From: Branchiostoma floridae
Taxonomy: Eukaryota > Chordata > Leptocardii > Amphioxiformes > Branchiostomatidae
Direction of reading: 5' to 3'
Assembly: GCF_000003815.2 (NCBI RefSeq)
Contig: NC_049985.1
Span: forward strand, 14,642,343 to 14,706,342
DNA length: 64,000 nucleotides
Below, piece after piece: positions 1 through 12,900 of the stretch (the first letter of the stretch is position 1; each line of letters starts with the position of its first letter). The notes under the pieces were generated by a model that saw only the letters and a list, made by a program, of their open reading frames with translations, ran no database searches and was not told the origin of the DNA. The position numbers and the translations under genes were made by a program.

Positions 1-345
1 TATAAAGATTATGATAATAGCATTATGCGTATGAAAATACGGACTCATTGTGGATTGTATATTTCTATACTGTAAATCTTCGCAGTGGTTTCATTTTCGC
101 ATTTTTTTTTCATGATGACCTTTTCACCACAAAACCATGTCATGATCCCTTCTCTCAGGTATGACTACAGTAGTGTAGATTTTTTCAACCACATATTTCA
201 AACACAGCAAAAGGCCTTTTCCTTTTTTTCCGAAATTAAACCACAGAAAAATGTAAAGAGCTTAATAGACTTAGACTTAGATTATAGATGGAATAGGACT
301 ATGATATGACAATCGTTCTGTTATACTAAATGCGGTGTTACTTAC

Positions 346-3300
346 GTCTTCGTTTTGCAGTCCATGGAAGATGAAGATGAATAGTCCCTTAAAGAAGTGA
401 TGAGAGAAGAAAAAAGTCAATTTTTATTTTATACATTTTCAGCATATTTAATACATCTTAGGGATGAATAAGAAATAGTAACAACTCTAGGGACAATATT
501 TCCCCAATGAAATTGTACAACAGCCCCCCTGAGTTGGACCCTGAATCGCACGATATAGATATCATTGAGTCCGGGGGACTGACATCCCGGACATGACAAC
601 ACGGCTGACAACAAGTCCCTGCCTACCTGTGCGGAGTTGACCGCGGCGAAGATGTACTGAAACGGCACGGTGGTCTGGTCCACAGCTATCACACCAACCA
701 ACCACGTCACGCCCAGCAGGGGCATCAGTACGGCGCATGCGCGGATACCTGCCCTGAAAAATAGACAACGGCTCCAAGTTTACGTCCATTCTAAACCTGC
801 AGTTGTATATGCTTATAACACAATGTTGGAGACTGCTACCCTATTGACTTGAGTGAATTTCTACCGCCTGGCGGCCATTTTGGATTTTCCGAGGTCATCC
901 AGGGTTATTGCACCAAAACGAGGCTAGCATGGCAATGATTGCTTACACTTAGTGACAGACGTCTTCAAAATTGACTGTAACTTCATAGATTGCAGAGGAT
1001 ACAAACAGTGTGCTAATCCTGTTGCCAAATGCGAGAATCAGTTTGTGTCGGTACAGCTCTCTGAAGTAGGATGAGTTGCAAAGACTTATGATATTATAAA
1101 GATGTACTTGGTCTTCTGGATGTCCGACTTCTTGCAGTTGGCCTTGATGGACATGAAGGTCTTGATGACGAAGAACAAGATGAAGAAGTTGACCTATTAA
1201 AAAAACAAACAACAGTCAGGTAATGATTCATAAATGCATGCAATGAAGTCTACCGTAAAGAGACATATTATGACATATTGATGACAGTACTAGTGTCATA
1301 GTCATGACTGACTGCAGTGCTCGTCAACTCACAACCTCGCCATATTGCCAAACAATTTTGTTTGTTTCTTTGTTTGAACCTTTGTTTATTCATGAGAAAC
1401 TCAAATCGGACTTTCAGATGCACTGCACACATTCATTATAATATCCTAAGGATTTCTTCAGAGCCACCTTTCGACAAACAATTGATTATTTACTTATTTA
1501 TTTTTCTCTATCTGTATTGATTTCAATTATATTTGCATTGTATCATAGTGAACTGTAAATGTGTCTTTATTGTGTATAGTAAACAACATCATCATTCCGC
1601 TGCCTGGTGTAACATATTGCATTGTATTTTCGCAATTTAATTAAGGGAAAAAAATCATAACAAATTTTTACTCACCACTATGATGAAAAGCACGGGCCCG
1701 ATGAAAGCGTAAACCATTCCATTATCTGTCGACAACCAGCAACTAGAAGACAGTAAAAGAGGGTATAATTATTATGTACATATTACATAGCATTGATTCT
1801 AAAAAGGTCGTTGATAGCTCGTGATAATTTTTATTTTTGACTTGTCTTTCCGATCTCTAAATCATTCATTTTCCCGCGACAGGAAGGCTGTATATTTGGT
1901 CTCGTTTGCGTGTTTTTCGACAACGCGACAAACGAAGATGATAACGGAGCATAAAGATATCTGGCATGTGAGAAGGTTTGAAAACACGAAGGTCGAGCCC
2001 GATAACGGGCTTCCTAGCTGCATTCTACGATACAACAGCGGAACGCCCTGTTCTGATATCTCTTGTTCTTGACTTGCTATGGTATTCATTGAGCTGTTGA
2101 TGGCTGTTGTTTGTTATAAGATGATATGTGATTTATACTCACTACTTCTGCATCTCGTAACCATCCGGTTTGACCCCTGACGTCACGATGACGATGGCGC
2201 CGGGGTTGATCCAGCCGAACAGGAAGAACTCCACTCGGCGGTCACGTGTGGCGGAGAACACGCTTTTCACCTAAGGAATGATTACAGCATTGTCAATGAT
2301 ACGTTCTTCCCAGCCCAATCTCAGTAATCGTAAAGACTTTTTACCCTTGCATAAAAAGTGTTGACTGCGCCACAATAGCAGCAAAGGAGCCAATATCTCT
2401 TCTATCTTGTAGTGCAGTTTTGTGTACTTTGCTAATATGACACCGTTTATAGATAATTCTGGCTAGTCAACAAAAATGCACACGTGGTAGTGGAATGGTG
2501 GTATATCCTACATCTCTATAAGCAATAAGATGCACTCATGTGCACACACAAATGCATGTCAACTCTATTTCTAATTCCAGCTCTTTAAGGAGACTGGCGT
2601 TCATGTCCCTGGTGCTGAAAACCACATCTATTAGTTCTGTTATTGTCCATGGTGCTGCAAGAAAATAGATGTTGGTTATGGCATTGTCCTTGGTGCTGAA
2701 ATAAGCATCTAATAGTTATGTCGTTGTCCTTGGTGCTGAAATAAGCATCTAATGGTTATGTCGTTGTCCTTGGTGCTGAAATAAGCATCTAATGGTTATG
2801 TCGTTGTCCTTGGTTCTGAAAACAACATCTATTAGTTATGTTATTGTCCTTGGTGCTGAAAACAACATCTATTAGTACGTCATTGTCCTTGGTGCTGAAA
2901 ACAACATATTTTATTTATGTTATTGTCCTTGGTGCTGAAAACAACATTTATTAGTTATGTCCTTGTCCTTGATGCTGAAAACAACATCTATTAGTCATGG
3001 CATTGTCCTTGGTGTTGAAAACAACATAGTCTGCTCACGTCATTTCCTTGGTGCTGAAAACAACAACTTTTGGTTACGTCATGTCTTTGGAGCTAAAAAC
3101 GACATATTTCGGTTACGTCATTGTCCTTGGTGCTGAAACGATATACATTGATAATGTCACTGTCCTTGGTGCTGAAAACAAAATTCATTGGTTATGTTGA
3201 TGCACTTGGTGACAGAAACAACATTCATCGGTAATATTTTAAGACAATTACCTTGAAGAAGAGCTGGATCCCATGGGCCATCATCCAGAAGAACGAGGCC

Positions 3301-3945
3301 AGGAAGAAGTAGTGGATCAGGATGGCAACGGCTCGGCATGTTGTCTGAATATAATACAAAACAAACAAACAAACGGTTAAATAGTATCCAGTGACTTGTG
3401 AATTGCCGTAACGACTCAGTTGATTATCATCAACCTTTAAGCTCTGCGCATGCAACATGTAATTTACTTAACGGTGCCAAATCCAAGAACGATGTGTCCA
3501 TGACAGACTGCATTTCCAGAGCACGTGAAGTATTCTCACCTGGTTGCTTGTTGCGTTGATTCCCGCCAGGAAGGTGACCTGAGCCGCCATGAGCGCCAGG
3601 ACCAGGTTCATCAGGAGGAATGATCTCTCCGTCTTCCAGCAACTGGAGCAATTAGAACAGAAAACTGCGAAACAACTTCTGTGCAGCGTTAGATAAACAT
3701 CATTGTAAAACATCGTTATAAGTCAATCGATTTAAGCATGTTTTATGGATCTGTTTATTCATCTGTCTGATAGATCTTTAGTTTGATAGGCTAGATGGTT
3801 CCAGAACAGTGCTAACTGTAAAATCAACATGACTGTCATACCCGAAGAAAAGTAGCAGAAAGATTGTCGTCGCCAGTGACAACAATGAGATGGACGATCC
3901 GACCAGGGTGATGTACCACAGCGCCCCCTCCTGGTCAGCAGTTAA
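346..3945 (-). CDS. Seven-transmembrane exons of the adhesion receptor (exons 12-19)
   Basis: TM1 is in 3945-3842 (WYITLVGSSISLLSLATT). TM2 is in 3642-3540 (FLLMNLVLALMAAQVTFLAG) and TM3 in 3344-3252 (Cys, then LIHYFFLASFFWMMAHGIQL). TM4 is in 2270-2143 (VEFFLFGWINPGAIVIVTSG), followed by the second-loop CWLS motif and TM5 in 1742-1676 and 1193-1108. TM6 and TM7 are in 753-627 (LMPLLGVTWLVGVIAV, FQYIFAAVNSAQ) and 387-346 (GLFIFIFHGLQNED). These are class B2 signatures: the TM3 Cys pairs with the loop-2 Cys, TM6 has LLGVTW, and TM7 has F-x-YIF-x3-NS-x-QG. A further exon is expected beyond the left edge. Confidence 0.95.
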
Positions 3946-6900
3946 CTGCAGGAAAACAATAATATCTGTTACGTCGATGTAGGTTAGACATCCAGGTAAT
4001 AAGATACGCCAAAAATAGTTACTCAAGCAACTGGATATGGTTTTGAAACGGTCAGACGTTTCGGATAGAATCCACTATCCTTCGTCAGTGACACTGAAGA
4101 GATCTGGAAGAAACAGGTCATTCATTCATAGTTTGAGTACAAAAGACCTGTTTCTTCCAGATCTCTTCAGTCACCCCGACCAATCGAATGGGGACATCCC
4201 TCGCGAATGTGCACACTCCTCTAGAAAATAGGACACTCCTCGACTTTCAAGGGGGCGCTCCTCTTGGAAAGGGGATGTTTCTCCCTCAATTAGGGGGCGC
4301 TCCTCCGGAAATGGTATGGTCATCAAGCATAGGGGACGTCCCTCCAACACCCCCGCCGGCCCGTGGAATCGGCCGCTAACCCGACAAATCCCTTTCTAGT
4401 TCATCTAAATCACAACATCCAAAACTTTAACCCCGTCAGTGCTCTCGACAAACGTCATACCTCGCCAGGTAATGATAGTTTTTTATTAAAAATTGAGGCA
4501 TGTTGGAAAAAAAGCCGCCCGCGCGGCAAAACATCACCAGTCTTCAGTGTTAAAATGGCGGCGTACCGCACGCCCGGCAAGCAAAACATCGAGTTTTAGC
4601 CTAAATATCGGCGTGCTTGTCGAGTTTTAAGGCCTCTCTCCCCAACACACGTACATGGGAGAAGTTTCTAACACGAATGTCAGACGTAGTTATTCGGNNN
4701 NNNNNNNNNNNNNNNNNNNNNNNNNNNNNNNNNNNNNNNNNNNNNNNNNNNNNNNNNNNNNNNNNNNNNNNNNNNNNNNNNNNNNNNNNNNNNNNNNCAG
4801 TACACTCACGGGCGCCGGTTCTCTATCACGGCAAGCGGTAATCCCGGGCGTTTCGAGTAAGCCGCGGCCTTTTCACAAGACATCCCAGATAGCTACGCCG
4901 GACATCGTGTTAGAAACTTCTCCCATGTACGTGTGTTAGGGAGGGAGGCCTTAAACCTCGACAAGCACACGGATATTCAAGCTAAAACTCGATGTTTTGC
5001 TTGCCGGGCGTGCGGTACGCCGCCATTTTAACACTGAAGACTGGTGATGTTCTGCCGCGCGGGCGGCTTTTTTCCAACATGCCTCAATTTTTGATAAAAA
5101 ACTATCATTACCTGGTGAGGTATGACGTTTGTCGAGAGCACTGACGGGGTTAAAGTTTTGGATGTTGTGATTTAGATGAACTAGAAAGGGATTTGTCGGG
5201 TTAGCGGCCGATTCCACGGGCCGGCGGGGGTGTTGGAGGGACGTCCCCTATGCCCGATGACCATACCATTTCCGGAGGAGCGCCCCCTAATTGAGGGAGA
5301 AACATCCCCTTTCCAAGAGGAGCGCCCCCTTGAAAGTCGAGGAGTGTCCTATTTTCTAGAGGAGTGTGCACATACGCGAGGGATGTCCCCATTCGATTGG
5401 TCGGGGTGTTCAGTGTCACTGACGAAGGATAGTGGATTCTATCCGAAACGTCTGACCGTTTCAAAACCATATCCAGTTGCTTGAGTAAGTATTTTTGGCG
5501 TATGATAATATCTGTTCTTATAGGATCTAACAATGTACATATATTCTTTTTTGCATGTCCAAGCATATCATAGGATGTCTGTTATATATAATCAGACTTA
5601 GGTATAAATTTGTTTGGACATAAAACTGTTTGTAAACTTACGTCCAAGTCCACAGGTTGCATGAGAATAGCGAAGCTGGTCAGGTGGTTACAGCTGCAGG
5701 TGGTACAGGTGTCGGTGGACTCTTCCACCTCACACCCCTCAGAACTCCACTGGTTCCTAACCACGTGAAGAAATGTAGCAACACAAAGATCAGTTGAACA
5801 CATTCACATATACTCGGCATATACACTCGGCACAAAAAGTTTGGAATATCAACTTAAGTATATCATATTTCCGTTATTTATGCATCAATTTCAATGTATT
5901 ATATATCAATAGAAAGCTTGTGTGATTTTCTTTCCTATGGTATCAAACTTATTATGATTATAAACACATGAAACGAGCACAAGGCCTGCTTACGTGAGTG
6001 GGTCACGAAAAAAAAGTGCCCAAATTCCCCTACTTCTGTTCAACACTGTTCGTCCTGTTGATATTGGCGCGTATGTCACTGGTTCAATCAATCCTCTTTT
6101 GACCTCACATTTTGTATACGGAACATACAAGGTTTTAGCATACTTGAGTAGAGTTCATCTGCCCTTTCGATAGTTGGATGGCAGAATCAAAGCGTGGATG
6201 CGGCAAGGAGAACCGCACGCTGACAAGGCAAGAGTAACTTTCGGCATTTGGTGGTGGAGGCAGCGTCATGGTGTGGGGCGGTATAACCACCATAGGGTAA
6301 ACAAGACTCGTCATCATTCAAGGGAAATTATTGTGGTGACATATAGGGACACCATCCTCCATCCAGTAGCAACATTCTACCTCTTCAATATTGGACCAAA
6401 TGCCATTCTGCAAGATTACAACACCAGTCCACACAGAGCAAGGACCATTGGATGCTGGAGCACAGTCTTAGGGTGGAATAGCCTTCCTACGGCTTATGGC
6501 TAGCACTCGATTGATCACCTCTTGCCATGGTTCAGATTTTTTGCTTGAATAAAGAGTAATAGTAGCTTTGATTGACATGTCCTGTTTATTCAACTTGCCT
6601 TCATTCACAAGTCAATACTGACGGAAGAAAATGAGCAGAATGGTGTGATTGACTTTAGGAGGGTAATTTTGGCACTTTATCTTTAGGACCCCCTGTACGT
6701 AAGCGGGCCTAGTCCTCGTTCCATGAATTTACACTCTTAAAATACTCTACTCAGATATGCTAAAAGAAACTTGGATGTTCTGTATACCAAACGTTGGGTG
6801 ATAAAAGGATTGATTGAATCATTGTCACCCGCGGCCATAACAACGGTTGAACCGGACGATACAGTTTTGAACAGAAACGGGGGAATTTGGGCACTTTTTT

Positions 6901-9900
6901 TTCGTGACCCACTCACGTTAGCAGGCCTAGTGTATGTTCCATGAGTTAACAATGATAATGAGTTTGATACCATTGGAAAGAAAATCAGACAAGCTTTCTA
7001 TAGATATATAATATATTGAAATTGATGCAGAAACAACATAAATATGATCAACCGAAGTTGATATTCCAAACTTTTTGTGCTGAGTGTATATAGCGACTTT
7101 TACTAGATTCATGCAGTGTTTGCATATGACATAGTTTTGCCTTACCCCTCTATTGCATTGCCACCATCGTTGATAAACACGCACCGTCGGCTGTATGTGT
7201 CAGCAGGGATCTGTAGAAACAGACACATAGAGACTCAATGTCCTTCGAAGGTGAGTTTATAGCGAAAGTACTGCCTTGGTATAACTTCTCTCTTAAGTAC
7301 ACTACAGAACTGGCATATATTTGTCATATATTTGTTATATTTGTGTGAAGGATCTACATGTAAATCGACTCCAAGTATATCTTTATACCTTGAATTAAGA
7401 CTAAACTAGTGTGTGAAAGGTCAAGACTGATCCCATTGGTTGAGACGTTTCCTTACCTCCTCATGTAGAAACTTAATCTTGATTGGTTCGGAAAAGCTCC
7501 TTCTGATTGGTGGATATACTGACGAGGACGCTCCTCACAGTCCCATTGATGAAAACACTGGAGAGTATAATGAAAGTTTTAACTTAACCGCAAATTCCTT
7601 GACGGAGCAAAATGATAAATATATATGTATAGGCACAGTATGCAATGCTATATAGAAGGCATTGCATATGAAAGGTTAACAGCAAATTGATACATTAACA
7701 GGGTGCAATAGAAATTGAACTATAATTCTTTTAATGTTGTACTTTTTGTTGATCCCCGATGGCGATAGTCTGTATCACAAATATACTGTGTATATATAAC
7801 ACAGAACTGTTCTGTAACATTTTCTATCAACAAATGGCAATATGCCATCTTATACCTTGTCTGATTTTCCCCCTGCAGGAGAAATGGAACATCCCGGAAT
7901 ATGATGTTGACCACTTCTGCAGTTTGGTCGTTACCTAGAGGAGCATTTCAAAATCATGTAAGAAAATAACAGTTTTTCCCATGCAATTGCAAGCTTAATA
8001 TTCACAGAATTGATGTCCCGTGCGTGTTATCCGTTGATTTCATGTCTCAAGTTTTCATGTTTCAAGTAAGAAGCGACTAATTCTTACCTTTCTTAAAGCG
8101 ACGCCTACGAATGGCTATAAGCAGTTAGAGAAACGCATGGCGGTAAGCATGATATACAAAACATTTTAAAAAATACTAATACTAAATTCAGAACCATTTG
8201 GCACTAGTAGATGAAAGAGGCTAATTCTTTCAAAGCATGGAAACTGTCTAAGTTGTGATGAATAGAAATGTTTCGCTGTTAACATACCCCTCTCCAGCAC
8301 CGGACTCGGCAGGTAGAAAAATGCCGAGCTGTCGTTGGCGACACTGTCTGCGCACCCGGTAAAGTCTGATCCACCAGCACCTGCTGGGTAGTAGAGCCCA
8401 GAAAAGTTGGAGGCATCCACCTTCCTAGCCTGGAAATCTGGAGAACATTATATTCCAACATCAAACTTTGATATTAGGCCACACTGGCTAAATTTTATGG
8501 ATGCATCCTCGAGCGCCTATTCACAGAAAAAAGACAAATGTGTCCACATGTGACCCAATAGCGTCCCTGGTCAATCAGAATTTTATGCTTGCCAGAAGAT
8601 ATGCTCTCCAGAGTAAGGGGGTGCATGGTCAGGGCATGGGGCTACAGCGCTCATTAGTTTTGGGGTCTCCAGAGGATATCATGCTTAAAATCAAATGCCG
8701 CTACAGTACCCTAGGAAAACGCTAGGTACACCGTTTTCAAACTTGCCCTTCTTTTCCACAACCGCTACACCATTACCGAAAATTTGTTCCATCCACAATT
8801 TCCGAGTTATATGCTATTAATCTTCATATAGACCCATCACCCTGTGGAATAACTAAAACATACTAGCCTTCTTGGCGAATTCGAAGGCAAGTCAGTGTGA
8901 CCGCTTGGCACATTATTTTTATTGCATATCGTTAGAAAAACATTCAACATTAGACATGTACTTGGCACTTGGCATTTTAATAATGCCAATACACGCATAA
9001 AATGCAAGAGGGATATCAGCACAAAAGATGGTAAGGCTCCTTGAAAATCAATGTTATGGCCGTACCGATGCTTGTTTCGTTCGTCTTGAGAAACTCCATT
9101 ATAGATGAGTTGAGAAACTTGGCGACCTTCCCTCCGAACTCTTCAGTCTTCAGGACCAGTCCAATCACAGGGTCGAAGGTCGTGTCGTCATCAGTGTTGT
9201 CATCATCATCATCTTGTGCCACCAGGGGAGTTAGGGTCTCGTTCACCTGGCGGTTACATAGCAACGGTTACTATGTTGTTGTTTACAAATTATCATTGAC
9301 ACAACAAAAACAGCGACTTTCGTAAGGTGTTCTAAAGCTATGTATATACATACAAGTAGATACAAATGAATAATTCACCTGTGTACAGGTATATGAATTG
9401 CTCAACATGCTGAGTCTAACGTGCCATTTACAATGTTGGTTCTAAGGTCAAAAGATACCTTGATGTATTCATCTATTTGCACACAGTAGGCCTTATCTTC
9501 TCCTAGAAGGTATTTGAATCTATCTAGACGGAATACATTACATGTCATTTTGATTCGCGCCTTTGATATGATGAGATGGGAAAAATACAAGCTCCTTCAA
9601 TTTATGGATATATATGAAGCCTTCAAATATATCCATGATTGTCACCAATGCATTGCATATGTATTGTAAATTTGATACTTGTGATATCTATGTTTGTGAT
9701 TATGACGTTTATTTTGCATTCACTTTACGGCAGTAACGCTTCAAATTGTACGGTTTAGCAAATCTATCGTTATAAAGTTGCAGGTATGTGTTACAGTGAT
9801 ACTTGCTGTGGAAACGTAGCGTTACGTAATGTTTGTGCCATGAACGTTCGCTTTTTGTTAACGTTGTAGAATTACCTGGTCAAAATTGCGGATGTTGTCC

Positions 9901-12900
9901 CATAAGTCCTTGTTATTCTTGTGCAGCAGTCGTCCGATTGCTCCGATGTATAACTGTGGGAAATATCAGTACTGATAAGCTACGAGGGAAAACGAAAGAA
10001 AACAATAATCTTAGCCATACAAATACGTCAAACCTAAACAAACAAAGGCATACGGCGTCGGTGTCACGTAACAGCTTTCAATGATAAAATCACTGGGCCA
10101 TATGGTGACAAGGGAATCCAAAAGCCGCTACCAGGCCTTCCTACGGGGAAACGGAGAGTAGGATTCGGCGAATACTACTGATGTTGTCAGAAAGAGGAAA
10201 AAAACAATAGTTTTGTAATCATCCACGGCGTGCGGCATTGCAACTTCGATTACACACGTCACACCTCAGAGGTCAATCTAGGTCAGGGAACCGCTTTACA
10301 TTCAAGTCGTACGGATACTCGGAAATGAGGCTCGTATTTTCCCAGAAGTATCGTAGAGTGGAATTTGTTATCACCAAGCACAGTAGGGGCATCTTCTCTG
10401 GATAGCTTTAAAGAACGCTTGCAGATAGATGTGCTAAAGTAAGGTGTGACAGGTTGTTCGGTGTAATATAACCAGCTGCTGCCGCGCCGCGTGCCTGCGA
10501 AGCTGGTGTGTTACGCCGAACGGCGGTTATACCGGTGTGACAGCGATCTCGCCCCCCCAGCGATCTCGCCCCCCCCGGGGGGCGAGATCACTAGCGTTTT
10601 CGCCCCCCTTTAGCGTTTTCGCCCCCCCCCCCGAACATTACTAGTATTCCTCGGAGGGGTCTTAAGAGTAGCTGGTTACTACATATTAGGTGCGCTACCT
10701 GGTACTATACTGCACCTGGGAGTAACATAGTTGGTGTGTTACCTGGTACCTATATGGCACCTTATTACCGTAAGATGTCATACCTTGTTCGGTGCAAACA
10801 CATTTTTTTTTGCAGCTGACATGGCAGAGGTGGCATAGAAAACAATGCTATTGTGAACGTATAAATCAACACCGTCTATGGTACAGAATACGTCAGCTAT
10901 ATGTTTTCAATTTGTCACAGTATTTTCTTTCTTGTGCAGAAAACATTTCCAAAACTAAGAAAAACACAAGTGAGTAATAGTTTCTCATTATAAACACTAT
11001 CTACGCACAAGTTCATATACCTGTTGCTAAATGCTACAAAAAACTGGTAAAGTACCAGTCTTAAGAAACACGGGTAAAACACCAGTTCCTAAATACTTAA
11101 AAAACAGTCATATTGGAGGTGAAGATATCCATAGGGTAGGTGCATATGACGTACCAGTTTCTAAATACTAGAAAAACAGTCATATTGAAGGTGAAGATAC
11201 CCCTTGGCCAGGTGCATACACCAAAATGTGCATTATTCTAATGAATACCTTATTTGCATAATCAATAAAGACAAGACATAGTTCTTTTGTGGTCAATTCA
11301 TAATAGAGACTTCATATTGGAGATATATAGGTTGCTCGAGGACAGGTGAATACAATGAAATATATCTCATGACGAGACTCAGGTACATGCAATACAGGGA
11401 ATACAAGGGACCCAACCCTCCTTGTCTGAAACAAGTTCAACTATCTTATTGCCATGTACTTACGTTAATATTGATACTATGGATGGAGTTATGTATCAAA
11501 CTCGTGTACTTATATCATTCTGAAACTGCATTGTGTGATTTATACAAATCAACTTCTAAAATATCATGTAAACCCGTTTTTTTGGGGGGGGGGGGGGCGA
11601 AATCCCTAAAGGGGGGCGAGGTAGGGGGGCGAAATCACTAACCGGGGAGGGCGAAATCGCTAGTGATTTCGCCCCGGGGGGGCGAGATCGCTAGTGATTT
11701 CGCCCCCGGGGGGGCGAGATCACGGGGGGGCGAGAACGCTGTCACACCGGCTATATAGATACAGATACAGACCAAAACACAATCGTCACCAAAGACACAC
11801 CACTTACTACGCTCTTCATCCATGTTAGCATTTAATGTCATTTCGCAGTAAGTAATGAGAAATGTAAACTCAAACCTAAACCCTTTCGTCGTTACTTTTT
11901 GTCACGCACTATATACCACTGGGGTGTCTACCGTTAATATATCAATCTTGCATAGACTAGGGCTCCAGTACTTGCCCACACAAAGTCCGCAGCATCCTGT
12001 ACTCCGGTATCCGTGAACCCCAGGGGGTCCCAGTCACACAGTTTCGTCACAGCCCTCCGAGCCACCTTCACTTCTCCGTCGTACAGAATCCTGTCCGGGT
12101 CCAGACTGTTCCTCAGGCGGCCTACTACCTCAATAGCCGGGCCGATACCCCTCGGTCCGTCCGCTAACTGTTGGGGACAGACGAAGTAAGACATCATAAC
12201 AGTGAAAAACATTTTTTGTGCAAGCGTTGCCTAAACATATAAATACATATAACGTTATGTTGCTAAAATGCTTTACAACATAGTACTTTCAAACAGACAA
12301 TACATGTTGTAACATTAACTCTTATAAAACGTATAACTCCACCGGGTTTCATAATAACAGTTTAACACCACATAAATATCTAAAAAAAATACACGGATTT
12401 TAAGTGATGTAAAGAGTTGTACCAACGCAGCATTAGTATAATTCTGCGGTATATACACTTCAGAACATCTTTTATTAAGACAATCTTCAAAAAGTCTACG
12501 ATATTTTTTTCATTTGGTGGTATCATGGCACCCGGTGTAATTATGAGAGTTGATCCTATAACAGATAACTTCTTACGTCTATTGACGTAAATAAGTGTAG
12601 CGTTCAAAGCTATCATTGTGGAACGGGACTCAACATTTACTACCGACACAGAACTCACTTGATTATCGACTTGTTTCAGCTCGTCAGACACGCAGTTGTC
12701 CGCTACTCTAGACCACAGTCCGGATGGGCGACAGTACCGCCCGATTTGCCCTTATTAGTAAACGAGAAGAGAGAAAACAGTATGTCACATATTTCAGATA
12801 AAGCAGAACTTCATTAATAGAAGATGAAGTTCACTTCATTGTTGATTGTAGATAGAAATACGCTATTTAGTAATGTAGAAAGTAGATAACCTCACTTTAG

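Noticed and set aside
4188-5566. Frames of 60-121 codons in both foldback arms
   Set aside because: They mirror each other across the inverted repeat, have no homology, and lie inside an intronic element.
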